Of a DNA stretch of 64,000 bases, positions 42,389 through 50,532 are shown one piece after another; positions within the stretch are counted from its first letter, which is position 1; the number at the start of each line of letters is the position of its first letter. The notes beneath the pieces are model-generated. The model did not search any database. It was not told the DNA's origin and saw nothing but the letters and a program-made list of their open reading frames with translations. Location: positions 992,001-1,056,000 of the forward strand of contig NZ_CP076563.1 in assembly GCF_044357945.1 (NCBI RefSeq), written 5' to 3'. The position numbers and the translations under genes were made by a program. This DNA is from QAND01 sp003150225. GTDB taxonomy: Bacteria; Bacillota; Clostridia; Christensenellales; QAND01.

Positions 42389-42724
42389 CTATTCATCCTC
42401 TTTTCCGAACAAAATGTCGGCTCCAAGTGCCTTTTCTACGTTCTTTTTCAACATCTCCATCCCAAGGCCCAGGGTCCCCTGGTTGCTGGGAATGGGAATG
42501 ATGGCGGGATAAGGCGCCGTCTTAAACCGATCGATCATGTCCCCGATGCCCTGGGCCGCCTGTTCGGTGATAAAGATCACCGCATATTCCTCCCGGGCAA
42601 GGGCAAATACCGTCCGGGCGGCCTCCTCGTCGTTTGTCACGGGATACACATCGATGGATAGGGCCTTAAAGCCCAATACGCTGTCCCGATCCCCCACGGC
42701 CGCTATTTTACGCATAGAGCTCAC
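42389..42724 (-). CDS. ntpG: V-type ATPase subunit F
   Basis: About 108-111 residues. The start is either the GTG at 42724, which has AAAGG five bases ahead, or the ATG at 42715 (MRKIAAVGDRDSVLGF), the usual family start. The small Rossmann-like fold continues with YAVIFITEQAAQGI and ends in an amphipathic helix. Subunit F binds the rotor shaft. The start overlaps the 3' end of the C gene. Confidence 0.92.
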   Translation of the reverse strand: MSSMRKIAAVGDRDSVLGFKALSIDVYPVTNDEEAARTVFALAREEYAVIFITEQAAQGIGDMIDRFKTAPYPAIIPIPSNQGTLGLGMEMLKKNVEKALGADILFGKEDE

Positions 42725-43697
42725 GCAGCCTTTCCTTGATCAATTCCTCCGGCATATCGTTGGCCTTGGCCACCATCACCAGCCGGACAGCCTGGGCCTC
42801 CCGTTCCTTGCCAAAGAGGTATCCTATGACAGGCGCCAGGGTAAAGGACTCCCCCCGGTGCGCCCGAAATAGCTCCAAGATATAGTCGTCGCACCGCTTT
42901 TCCAGAAGGGTCAACTTGCCGGTCTTCGCATACTCCTCCATCCCCTCCTGGATAAGGGCCCCAAAACGGCTCACCCATAGATACCGCCCCACCCCGTCGT
43001 CAGGCTCCTTGAGGGAGCCGATCAGCCGGTCATGATCCAGATTTCCTCCCGGCAACAGGGCTCTGCGCAGAATCTCCGCTCCATCGGGATTGTTCCGCAC
43101 TCGAAGGGCCATCAGCAGGTTGTAGAGATCGGCTTGGGCCGCTACGGCCTCCACCACAATGGGCTCACCGCTGGCCTTAGCTAGGGCTTCCATATCCGCG
43201 AAACAGGCTCGATCCATGGAGAAATCCACAGCGGAAGGGGCCAAATTCCCCGTCTCAATGGCAGCTAAGAGCTCCCGAGCGGCTCGCTGCATGTGATTGG
43301 GCAGCATGCCGGCGTCTCCCTCGCTCATCCGCTTATACAACAGCTCCGGATCCAAAGTACCCAGAGCCACCAAGGAGGCTTGGGGATCCCGGCCCAGCAT
43401 CATGGATTTTAGAATCACCTTAGCATTATGACAATCGTGCTTGATTAAAAAAGCGTCGGTGGCCGCCTGGTTGGGGGTCACCTCCTGGATATACCGGGAC
43501 GTCCTCAAAAGCTCCGATTGGATCATCTCCTCAAAGCTCTCCGCGTCCTGGCTGCCATAGCCCGTTTCCGACAGGGCGTTTCGCACAGCGCCGGGATCCT
43601 CCGCTTCCAACAGCCGCAGGATCCGCTCCTCCGTGATCAGCCGCCCCTCATTGACCCGGGTTCGGGCCACCGCATAGGCGATGCTCTTCTGGGCCAT
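42708..43697 (-). CDS. ntpC: V-type ATPase subunit C (d-type)
   Basis: 329 residues, all-helical; IAYAVARTRVNEGRLITEERILRLLE at the start and IKHDCHNAKVILKSMMLGRD in the first third match the V/A-ATPase C/d subunit that links the rotor shaft to the membrane ring. It lies three bases downstream of subunit E and overlaps subunit F. Confidence 0.92.
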   Translation of the reverse strand: MAQKSIAYAVARTRVNEGRLITEERILRLLEAEDPGAVRNALSETGYGSQDAESFEEMIQSELLRTSRYIQEVTPNQAATDAFLIKHDCHNAKVILKSMMLGRDPQASLVALGTLDPELLYKRMSEGDAGMLPNHMQRAARELLAAIETGNLAPSAVDFSMDRACFADMEALAKASGEPIVVEAVAAQADLYNLLMALRVRNNPDGAEILRRALLPGGNLDHDRLIGSLKEPDDGVGRYLWVSRFGALIQEGMEEYAKTGKLTLLEKRCDDYILELFRAHRGESFTLAPVIGYLFGKEREAQAVRLVMVAKANDMPEELIKERLRELYA

Positions 43698-43700
43698 GGA

Positions 43701-44303
43701 CTACGCCTCCTCCTGGCCAAACAGCAGATCAGCCGTCTGACCTTCGATCTCCTCCCGCACCTGACGCATGACGGCGGCGGTGGAAAGGTTGATCTCCATA
43801 CTGCCCTCCAGAAGGATCAACCCACCGGAAATATCCTCCCGCTTGGGCATAAGAACCAGTTCCCCAGTCCGGCCCTGGGCGCGGAGGGTTGCATTGACCC
43901 CATCCACAAACCCCTGGTCCAGGCGGGTCTCATCGGCAGCAGGGGCGATGCCCTCTCGGCCGCTGGATACGGCGGACAGCACGATCCTCTCATAGACGGC
44001 GCGATAGGCCGCGGGTTCCATGGCCAAAAAGGCGGATTCCGCCTCCCGGAACGCCTCGTCCAGCACCTGGATCTTGGCGCCCAGACGGTATTTTTTAGCA
44101 TCAAGCTCCGCCACCGCCACAAACCGGCGTTCCGCGTCGGACAGGGAGTCCTTGGCGGCCGCCTCGGCCTTTTGTGTCAAGATTTGCGCCCGCTCACGGG
44201 CCTCAGAAACCACGGAACCGGCTGCGGACTCCGCCTCCGCCCGAATGGCCTGGGCCTTCTCGCGGGCCTCCTCCAATATTCTTTGGGTGATCTTTTCAGT
44301 CAT
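43701..44303 (-). CDS. ntpE: V-type ATPase subunit E (peripheral stalk)
   Basis: 200 residues from the ATG at 44303 with GAGGCGG upstream; the longer frame into the K gene is a shadow. N-terminal long Ala/Glu helix (ITQRILEEAREKAQAIRAEAESAAG) and a C-terminal globular part with ISGGLILLEGSMEINLSTAAVMRQ, as in NtpE. It pairs with the H/G subunit to form the stator stalk. Confidence 0.92.
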   Translation of the reverse strand: MTEKITQRILEEAREKAQAIRAEAESAAGSVVSEARERAQILTQKAEAAAKDSLSDAERRFVAVAELDAKKYRLGAKIQVLDEAFREAESAFLAMEPAAYRAVYERIVLSAVSSGREGIAPAADETRLDQGFVDGVNATLRAQGRTGELVLMPKREDISGGLILLEGSMEINLSTAAVMRQVREEIEGQTADLLFGQEEA

Positions 44304-44317
44304 ACCGCCACCGCCTC

Positions 44318-44794
44318 TTACAAGGACATGGGCAGGATGATCAAAAGGCTGGCAAGCAGGGAGAACACGGCGTAGGTTTCCACCATGGTGGCCATGATGA
44401 TGGCTTTGCCCATTTCCTCGGGCCGCTTGCCAACCATGGCGATACCGGTAGCGGCGCATTTGCCCTGGGCGATGGCGGAAAGCAGGCCGCCGATGGCCAT
44501 GATGCTGGCGCCGAAGAAGATGATCAGTCCATTGGTGACGGATACCTCCACCATGGTGCCCAGAACGCCCACCTTGATCATAATCAAGAAGGCCACCAGC
44601 AGGCCATAGATGCCCTGGGTGCCGGGCAGCAGCTGGAGCACCAGGCAGCGCCCAAAATTGTCGGGGTTCTCCGCCACCACGCCGGCAGCGGCTTCACCAG
44701 CAATGCCCACGCCCTTAGCGGAGCCAACCCCCGCCAGCGCCACCGACATTGCGGCTCCTGCGATTGCAAAAATCTGTCCCAGTGAAAGTCCCAT
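44318..44794 (-). CDS. ntpK: V-type ATPase subunit K (membrane ring), Na+-type
   Basis: 158 residues, a fused double hairpin with four membrane helices. Residues that bind Na+ in the Enterococcus hirae ring are all present: LLPGTQGIYG (L56, T59, Q60), Q110 in SAIAQGKC and E139 in ATMVETYAVF. Only the second hairpin has the carboxylate, as in E. hirae. This predicts a Na+-coupled rather than H+-coupled enzyme; direction (pump or synthase) cannot be read from the sequence. It has a good ribosome site, GGAGGAAAAAA, fitting a multi-copy subunit. Confidence 0.95.
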   Translation of the reverse strand: MGLSLGQIFAIAGAAMSVALAGVGSAKGVGIAGEAAAGVVAENPDNFGRCLVLQLLPGTQGIYGLLVAFLIMIKVGVLGTMVEVSVTNGLIIFFGASIMAIGGLLSAIAQGKCAATGIAMVGKRPEEMGKAIIMATMVETYAVFSLLASLLIILPMSL

Positions 44795-44823
44795 CTTTTT
44801 TTCCTCCTTAAAAGGTTTGTCGC

Positions 44824-46704
44824 TTAAGCTTCGCTTTTCAGCTGAATATATTTGGTGCGGTAGCCATAGGGCACAAAGGCCCGGCCATTGCCCTCAAAAA
44901 ATTTGGAGTAGAACTCAATATACTGAAGGCGGCAGGAATGCACATAGGCCCCCAGAGCGTTGATGGCCAGGTTAAACCCATGGCCGGCAATCAAAATCGC
45001 AATACCAAAGGGGATTCCGATGACGGAACCCATCAGCATAGTGGCAATGGTGTTGAACACCATGCCGATTACCCCCGTGGCAAGCCCTAGGCCAAACAGC
45101 CGCGTATAGGACAGGATATCCGAAACGTAGTTCATCAGGCCATACAGGCCGGAAAATCCGCCCATGATCTTTTTCAAGATACCGGGCTTTTCCCGTCCAG
45201 CGGTCAACAGGATGCCGACCACCCCCACAATGGCTACATAGGACATAAATGGAATCCCCAGTACCGCAAGGGGCAGGCCCCACAGGATGCACAGCAAAAA
45301 GGCCACATCACAGAGGGCGTCAAAGGCATGGCCGTCCCGGATTAGCATAAATCCTTTAGCCATCAGGCCTACCGAAATCTGGATCACGCCAAAGACCAAA
45401 CAGATGCCCATCATCATAATGGGCTCGTTCATGGGAACAAACCAAAGGGCGGGGAGCAGCTCCTCCCCGAACCATCCTCCAAACAAAGCGCCCCAAATCA
45501 CGGTGCTAACGCCGCCGAACAGAACGATGGTGGTAATGGCCCCCATCATCCCCCGGGGGCGAACCTTCTTCAGGAAGAAGAGGGCGCCCAGCGTCAAAAG
45601 GACACCGTATCCAGCATCGGACACCATCATACCGAAGAAAGCAAAGAAGAAAGGTGCCATCAGAAAGGTGGGATCCAGGCCGGTATAGGCCGGAGTGGAA
45701 TACATCTCAGTAACGGCCTCAAAGGGCCGGAGCAGTCTGCTGTTGCGGACAGCGGTAGGGGGAACCTCCCCTTCCTCGGGCTCCACATCCTCGATCATCA
45801 GATCGGGGCACTCAGCATAGAGCAGCTCCCGAAGCTTTTCTCCGTCCCGCTGGCGGATCCAGCCGGTAATGAGAAAAGCCCTGCCGGTCACCCGGATGGA
45901 CTCCCCTGCCTCCTCCCGCTGGACCAGAAGGCTGTATTTATCAAAAGCGATCTGGAGCTGCGTCATGGTCGCAACCGCCAGCTCCAAAGCCTGCGCCTGA
46001 ACCCGATCCCGCTCCTGAGCCAATCGCTGGGATTCCTGCCGGAGCCGGGCAATTTCCTCCTTCACCAGACCCGAAAGGGACAGGCCGGCGTCGGTAAAGC
46101 CCGCGGACCGCAGCGCATCCCGAAGATCCTCCTCCTGGCTGCGATGCGCAGCGATAAACAGGGGAACCGACTTCTCATATTCGGGAAGCCGTTCCACCTG
46201 GGCGTAATCCCCAATTTGGGCCAAAAGGCCTTCCAGGGCCTCCTGCGGCACCATTCCAAGCCGCATCACCACACTAGGGGTATCGGCCAAACTGGAGACG
46301 GGAACATCCAAGGATTCATAGGGCAAAAGGCCCTGCATCGCGTTATGGCACACCAGATCCTCGGAGCGAAGCTGGGACAACTGCTGCTCCAGCTCCTCGG
46401 CTTGCCGGGCGGCTTCAAACGCCGAGGCGTCGTCGTATTCCAAAAGCTCCCGGGGCGTCATCTCCGGCTTGGCAGTTAGCATCCCCCGCTTGGCGGCATG
46501 ATAGCCCCGCAGGAAGGACATGGCGTCCTCGATGCGATCCAACGCGCGGCGCGCCTCCTCCTCCCGTCCCGCTTGGGACAGGCCATCCACTTCCTGGATC
46601 TCCTGGATATGTAAGATGGACAGGGACTGAAGGCGGCGGCTGATCTGGGAAAAATCCTCCCACAGACCGCCAATCAGCACCTTTTGCATCCGTTCAATGG
46701 CCAT
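44824..46704 (-). CDS. ntpI: V-type ATPase subunit I (a-type)
   Basis: 626 residues. The N-terminal half is soluble and coiled-coil (stator arm); the C-terminal half from about 330 has about seven to eight membrane helices, including FAFFGMMVSDAGYGVLLTLGALFF and NYVSDILSYTRLFGLGLATGVI with the essential arginine (YTRLFGL) that faces the K ring. It starts one base after the end of the H-subunit gene. It forms the ion half-channels. Confidence 0.95.
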   Translation of the reverse strand: MAIERMQKVLIGGLWEDFSQISRRLQSLSILHIQEIQEVDGLSQAGREEEARRALDRIEDAMSFLRGYHAAKRGMLTAKPEMTPRELLEYDDASAFEAARQAEELEQQLSQLRSEDLVCHNAMQGLLPYESLDVPVSSLADTPSVVMRLGMVPQEALEGLLAQIGDYAQVERLPEYEKSVPLFIAAHRSQEEDLRDALRSAGFTDAGLSLSGLVKEEIARLRQESQRLAQERDRVQAQALELAVATMTQLQIAFDKYSLLVQREEAGESIRVTGRAFLITGWIRQRDGEKLRELLYAECPDLMIEDVEPEEGEVPPTAVRNSRLLRPFEAVTEMYSTPAYTGLDPTFLMAPFFFAFFGMMVSDAGYGVLLTLGALFFLKKVRPRGMMGAITTIVLFGGVSTVIWGALFGGWFGEELLPALWFVPMNEPIMMMGICLVFGVIQISVGLMAKGFMLIRDGHAFDALCDVAFLLCILWGLPLAVLGIPFMSYVAIVGVVGILLTAGREKPGILKKIMGGFSGLYGLMNYVSDILSYTRLFGLGLATGVIGMVFNTIATMLMGSVIGIPFGIAILIAGHGFNLAINALGAYVHSCRLQYIEFYSKFFEGNGRAFVPYGYRTKYIQLKSEA

Positions 46705-46705
46705 G

Positions 46706-47062
46706 CTAACCGATCCTCTCCAAGATAAACGCTACCGCCTGGGGAATCCGCTCCCGCGCTGCCGTCACGTTGGCGGCAAACTGTTCCTTGCGAATCCGAA
46801 GAATCTCAGCCGCCTTCTTCCGGCCGAACTCATCCCCCATCTTTCGGTACTTGGCCGAGATGGCCTGGGCCTCCTCCTCCGCCCGCTCCAATAGGGCGTC
46901 GGCCTCAGCACGGGCAGCCACGGCCCGGGCGCGGGCATCCTCACCTGCCTTTTGTACCAGGGCTTCCGCTTGCCGTTCCGCCTCCCGGATGGAACCAACT
47001 ACTTCCTCGATCAAGGCATTCACTTCCTCGCTATTTTGTGCCAAAGAGCCGGTCGCCAGCAT
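46706..47062 (-). CDS. ntpF: V-type ATPase subunit H/G (peripheral stalk)
   Basis: About 105-118 residues. The Ala/Glu-rich helix IREAERQAEALVQKAGEDAR and the C-terminal VTAARERIPQAVAFILERIG match the NtpF/AhaH stalk subunit, partner of E. The start is uncertain: the ATG at 47062 lies 32 bases inside upp without a clear ribosome site, and the GTG at 47023 follows a GAGGAA that is too close. It is first gene of the nine-gene ntp cluster (order F-I-K-E-C-G-A-B-D). Confidence 0.85.
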   Translation of the reverse strand: MLATGSLAQNSEEVNALIEEVVGSIREAERQAEALVQKAGEDARARAVAARAEADALLERAEEEAQAISAKYRKMGDEFGRKKAAEILRIRKEQFAANVTAARERIPQAVAFILERIG

Positions 47063-47675
47063 CGCCGAGACCGGGTACAATGTACTTGTTTTCGTTGAGC
47101 TTCTCGTCCACAACACCGACGATGATATCCACATCCGGGTGCTCCCGCCGAACCTCGTCAATGCCCTCCTGCACCGAGATGATGCACAGCAGTTTAATGG
47201 ATTTACCCCCGTTTTTCTTGATAACGGAGATGGCAGCGGCAGCGCTCTTGCCAGTGGCCAGCATGGGATCCAGCACAAGGATCTCCCGCTCCCCTACATC
47301 GGCAGGCAGCTTGCAGTAGTATTCCACAGGCAGATGGTTTACAGGGTCACGATACAACCCCACATGGCCCACCTTGGCGCCGGGGATCAAATTGATAAAG
47401 GCTTCCACCATGCCCAGGCCTGCCCGCAAAATGGGCACAATGGCCAGCATCCGGCCGGCAATGACCTTGGACTGGCAATAGCACATGGGGGTTTTTACCT
47501 CAATCTCCTGGGTGGGTAAATCCCGGGTAGCCTCATAGGCCATCAGGGTGGAGATCTCCGAGGTCAGCTCCCGAAATTCTTTGGTGCCGGTATTCTCGTC
47601 CCGCATAAGGGTGATTTTATGCTGGATCAGGGGGTGGTCCAATACGCGTACGGTTCCTTGTTTACTCATTTGCAT
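47031..47675 (-). CDS. upp: Uracil phosphoribosyltransferase
   Basis: 214 residues from the ATG at 47675 with GGAG five bases upstream. DHPLIQHKITLMRDENTGTKEFREL is the family start; the PRPP loop is LDPMLATGKSAAAAI and the uracil-binding end is YIVPGLGDAGDRLFGTK. It salvages uracil to UMP. It overlaps rpiB by ten bases and the first ATPase gene by up to 32 bases, so it appears to be in one long transcript with the V-ATPase. Confidence 0.97.
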   Translation of the reverse strand: MQMSKQGTVRVLDHPLIQHKITLMRDENTGTKEFRELTSEISTLMAYEATRDLPTQEIEVKTPMCYCQSKVIAGRMLAIVPILRAGLGMVEAFINLIPGAKVGHVGLYRDPVNHLPVEYYCKLPADVGEREILVLDPMLATGKSAAAAISVIKKNGGKSIKLLCIISVQEGIDEVRREHPDVDIIVGVVDEKLNENKYIVPGLGDAGDRLFGTK

Positions 47676-48103
47676 TCCATCTCCGAAATCAAGTTTACCC
47701 GGTTGCAGTGCCTGCCACCGGCAAAAGAGCTGTTCAAAAAGGCATCCACCATGGTAAGAGCAACGGCAGGTCCCAAAACTCGAGCTCCCAGACAGAGGAT
47801 ATGGGCGTCGTTATGCTCCCGCGCCATCTGCGCGGAAAACGCGTTCTCACAGCAGGCCGCTCGAATGCCCTTCACCTTATTGGCGGCAATGGACATCCCG
47901 ATCCCAGTGCCGCAGATCAAAATCCCCCGCTCATAGGTTCCATCTGCGATGGCCTGGGCCAGCGGTTCCGCCACGGTGGGATAGTCCATGGATTCGGTGC
48001 TATAACACCCAAAATCGTAGTATTCAATCCCTTTTTCCCGCAAATGCTCCATAATCGCTTGTTTTAGCTCAAATCCGCCATGATCACATCCAATGGCCAG
48101 CAT
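47666..48103 (-). CDS. rpiB: Ribose-5-phosphate isomerase B
   Basis: 145 residues: IGCDHGGFELKQAIMEHLRE, YPTVAEPLAQAI, the active-site segment GILICGTGIGMSIAANK with the catalytic cysteine, and AREHNDAHILCLGARVLG. It interconverts ribose-5-P and ribulose-5-P. It supplies ribose-5-P and thus PRPP, the co-substrate of the Upp enzyme encoded next. It is the first gene behind the promoter at 48160-48187. Confidence 0.96.
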   Translation of the reverse strand: MLAIGCDHGGFELKQAIMEHLREKGIEYYDFGCYSTESMDYPTVAEPLAQAIADGTYERGILICGTGIGMSIAANKVKGIRAACCENAFSAQMAREHNDAHILCLGARVLGPAVALTMVDAFLNSSFAGGRHCNRVNLISEMECK

Positions 48104-48159
48104 GCTATGCCCCTCCTCATTGGTGAAAAATAGTTCTATTTTATGTGCATACTTACTTT

Positions 48160-48187
48160 AGTATATAACAATTCACCACAAAATCAA
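48160..48187 (-). promoter_or_regulatory. Promoter of the rpiB-upp-ntp transcript
   Basis: On the - strand -35 TTGATT (48187-48182), 16-base spacer, -10 TATACT (48165-48160), about 60 bases upstream of rpiB. No other promoter is obvious before the V-ATPase genes. Confidence 0.65.
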
Positions 48188-48232
48188 ATAAAGAATTGTG
48201 AAAAACTGGTCAAATCTACCCAAATTTGGTGC

Positions 48233-48282
48233 AAAAAAAGAATGGAGCAGGCCGACTCTAAAACAGGCCGTTTTGCTCCATT
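48233..48282 (-). terminator. Terminator overlapping the end of the arginine phosphatase gene
   Basis: AATGGAGC (48241-48248) pairs with GCTCCATT (48275-48282); on the - strand it is followed by CTTTTTTTG. The stop codon of the gene lies inside the hairpin loop. Confidence 0.72.
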
Positions 48283-48710
48283 CCAGCTAAAATATCGTCA
48301 TGGATTTCCTTGGCGCATTGGAGGTACGCCTGAAAGGAACCGCCATAGGGGTCGGCAATATCCCCTTCCACGCCATAGGCCCACTCCTTCAAGGTCTTTA
48401 CCGGCTTGGTATATTCCGGTGCCAGCACGCCAATCTGTTCCTTATGAGAGCGGGTTAAGGTCAAAACCACATCGGCCCACTCCAGGAGCCAGGGAGCAAC
48501 CGGCTGACTTCTATGGGAGGAAAGATCCACCCCATATAACTGACGAACCGCCGCAATGGCATGGCTGGAGGCAGGCATATTCGCTCCCGCCCAGGTTCCG
48601 GCAGAAAGGGCTGTGTGACCCAGTCCCTGTTTTTCGCATATTCCATTAAAGATGCCCTCCGCCATAGGGCTCCGGCAGGTGTTGCCGGTGCACACAAACA
48701 GCACGTTCAT
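48258..48710 (-). CDS. ywlE: Low-molecular-weight phosphatase, likely protein-arginine phosphatase
   Basis: 150 residues. The P-loop is VCTGNTCRSPMAEG (C7, T11, R13) and the general acid lies in IADPYGGS. A Thr in the loop where tyrosine phosphatases have Ile is the feature that gives YwlE its phospho-arginine specificity, so this is probably the partner of the McsB kinase in protein quality control. It overlaps the end of the sua5 gene by four bases. No mcsB or clpC is in the window. Confidence 0.88.
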   Translation of the reverse strand: MNVLFVCTGNTCRSPMAEGIFNGICEKQGLGHTALSAGTWAGANMPASSHAIAAVRQLYGVDLSSHRSQPVAPWLLEWADVVLTLTRSHKEQIGVLAPEYTKPVKTLKEWAYGVEGDIADPYGGSFQAYLQCAKEIHDDILAGMEQNGLF

Positions 48711-49720
48711 CTTGATTCCTCCAAAACACGATATCCCGCCGCGCGGATGGCCCGGTTCATATAGGCCAGTCCCTCCCCTGCGGTGCCGGTCCCCATGATG
48801 ATGACGAACTGTGCGCCCATCTCATCGGCGGCCCGAAGGGCATAAAACAGCCCGTGCTCCCCCATGATATCGCAGGGGATCATCCCCTGCTCCCGAGGCA
48901 GGTTCGGCCCTACGATGACGGTCAGCCTTCCGGCCGCCTCCGCTTCCGCCCTGAGCGCGCGGGCGCGGTCCAGTCCGTGGCCCCCCCGGATCAAAACCGC
49001 CTCTCCTCGGGGCGCATAGTGGGTATGCAACATACCCGGGGAGCGCGCAGCAGTCCCCTCCACCTGTTCCAAAACTCCCTGGGCCACCTGGCAGTCCCCC
49101 ACCAGAGCGGCTACCTCCTCCCGGGTCACTGCACCCGGCCGTAGGATCACCGGCACCCGCCCCGTCACATCGATTACGGTGGATTCCAAGCCCAATTGGC
49201 AGGGACCTCCGTCCAGAATCACCGGCACCTTGCCGTCCAAATCCTCCCGGACATGCTCTAGCCGGGTGGGACTGGGACGGCCTGATCGATTGGCGCTGGG
49301 CGCGGCGATAGGCCCAGATACAGCAATCAGATCCAGCGCCCCCTCATGGCTGGGCATCCGGATCCCTACGGTGGACAGCCCCGCTGTCACCCGGTCGGGT
49401 ACCCAAGAGGCTGCAGGCACCACTAGGGAAAGAGGGCCCGGCCACAGCTTGGCCAATTCCAAGCCCAACTCAGAAAACCGCCCCGTTTCCCGGGCCATAT
49501 CCATATCCGATACATGAACCAGCACCGGGTTGTTAAGGGGCCTTCCCTTTACGGTAAACACCCTCTCCACAGCGGCAGCATCCCGGGCGAGAGCTCCCAG
49601 CCCATAGACCGTTTCGGTAGGAAAGGCCACTGTCTCTTTGCTTATCAACGCCCGGCTGCCGGCAGCGATACCCGCTTCCCGCTCTGCAGGATCCCGTAGA
49701 TCATAGTATTCCGTTTTCAT
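48707..49720 (-). CDS. sua5: Threonylcarbamoyl-AMP synthase (Sua5/YwlC)
   Basis: 337 residues from the ATG at 49720; the longer frame upstream is antisense-like to the ZIP gene and rejected. The YrdC domain shows SKETVAFPTETVYGLGALA, KGRPLNNPVLVHV and APSANRSGRPSPT; the Sua5 C-terminal domain is joined by a PGMLHTHYAPRGE linker. It makes threonylcarbamoyl-AMP from threonine, bicarbonate and ATP for the t6A37 modification of tRNAs. It is coupled to both neighbours by ATGA overlaps. Confidence 0.95.
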   Translation of the reverse strand: MKTEYYDLRDPAEREAGIAAGSRALISKETVAFPTETVYGLGALARDAAAVERVFTVKGRPLNNPVLVHVSDMDMARETGRFSELGLELAKLWPGPLSLVVPAASWVPDRVTAGLSTVGIRMPSHEGALDLIAVSGPIAAPSANRSGRPSPTRLEHVREDLDGKVPVILDGGPCQLGLESTVIDVTGRVPVILRPGAVTREEVAALVGDCQVAQGVLEQVEGTAARSPGMLHTHYAPRGEAVLIRGGHGLDRARALRAEAEAAGRLTVIVGPNLPREQGMIPCDIMGEHGLFYALRAADEMGAQFVIIMGTGTAGEGLAYMNRAIRAAGYRVLEESR

Positions 49721-50481
49721 AGCACATACACCATCACAAGGCCGACACCCACGCCGGCCGCTACCGAAATCACGCCCATGGCCCGGCTTCCCATGGAAAG
49801 AGCCCCCGGTACCATCTCCCGCAGGGTAACAAAGAGCATAGCCCCAGCACCAAAGGCGATGCTGATCCCCAGAACCATCTGGGAAATTCCCCCTAGCAAA
49901 AACCCAACAATGGCGCCAATGCCAATGGGTAGGCCGGTAAGCACCGCCAGGGCAAAGATGCCAAACCACCGCATGCCCGATAACTTTAGGGGAACCGCCA
50001 AAGCCGCTCCTTCAATGACGTTATGCACGGTGAGCAACAGGGCCAGATGAACGCCATACCCGCTGGCCGCCCCCTCTCCCGCCGCCAGGCCCGAGCCAAT
50101 GGCAAGGCCCTCGGGCAGATTGTGAAGGGCGATGCCCAAACAGAGAAAACAGCCGGTATGAAGCAACTCCCGGTTGCTCCGGGCCTGTCCCAGTTGCTCC
50201 GTTCCATGATCGTGAACCTGCGGCAGCAGCCGGTGCATCCCCCAGAGAATCAAGCCTCCCAGGGCCGTCCCCAACAGCATGGTTCCAAAACCCGCGGCCT
50301 CTACCGCCTCGGGTAGCATATCAAAAAACACCAGGCTCAGCATCACACCGCCCGAAAGTCCCATCAGAAATCCGGGCAGCTTTTCTCCCGGCGTCCGGAT
50401 CAACCCCACCAGCAGGCTGCCCAGTCCGGTGCCGATGATGCCCACCCCCAGGCCGATCAAGGCGGATGTCAGATATTCCAT
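49717..50481 (-). CDS. ZIP family metal transporter
   Basis: 254 residues, about eight membrane helices. The ZIP metal site motifs are GIALHNLPEGLAIG in helix IV and TVHNVIEGAAL in helix V. A His-rich loop (QVHDHGTEQ) precedes them. It likely imports Zn2+ or another divalent cation. It is co-transcribed with sua5, which is a metal-dependent enzyme, though a functional link is not established. Confidence 0.92.
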   Translation of the reverse strand: MEYLTSALIGLGVGIIGTGLGSLLVGLIRTPGEKLPGFLMGLSGGVMLSLVFFDMLPEAVEAAGFGTMLLGTALGGLILWGMHRLLPQVHDHGTEQLGQARSNRELLHTGCFLCLGIALHNLPEGLAIGSGLAAGEGAASGYGVHLALLLTVHNVIEGAALAVPLKLSGMRWFGIFALAVLTGLPIGIGAIVGFLLGGISQMVLGISIAFGAGAMLFVTLREMVPGALSMGSRAMGVISVAAGVGVGLVMVYVL

Positions 50482-50532
50482 GGAATCACTCTCCTAACCC
50501 CGTCAAATGCCACGCGTTCCGACCCCAACGGA

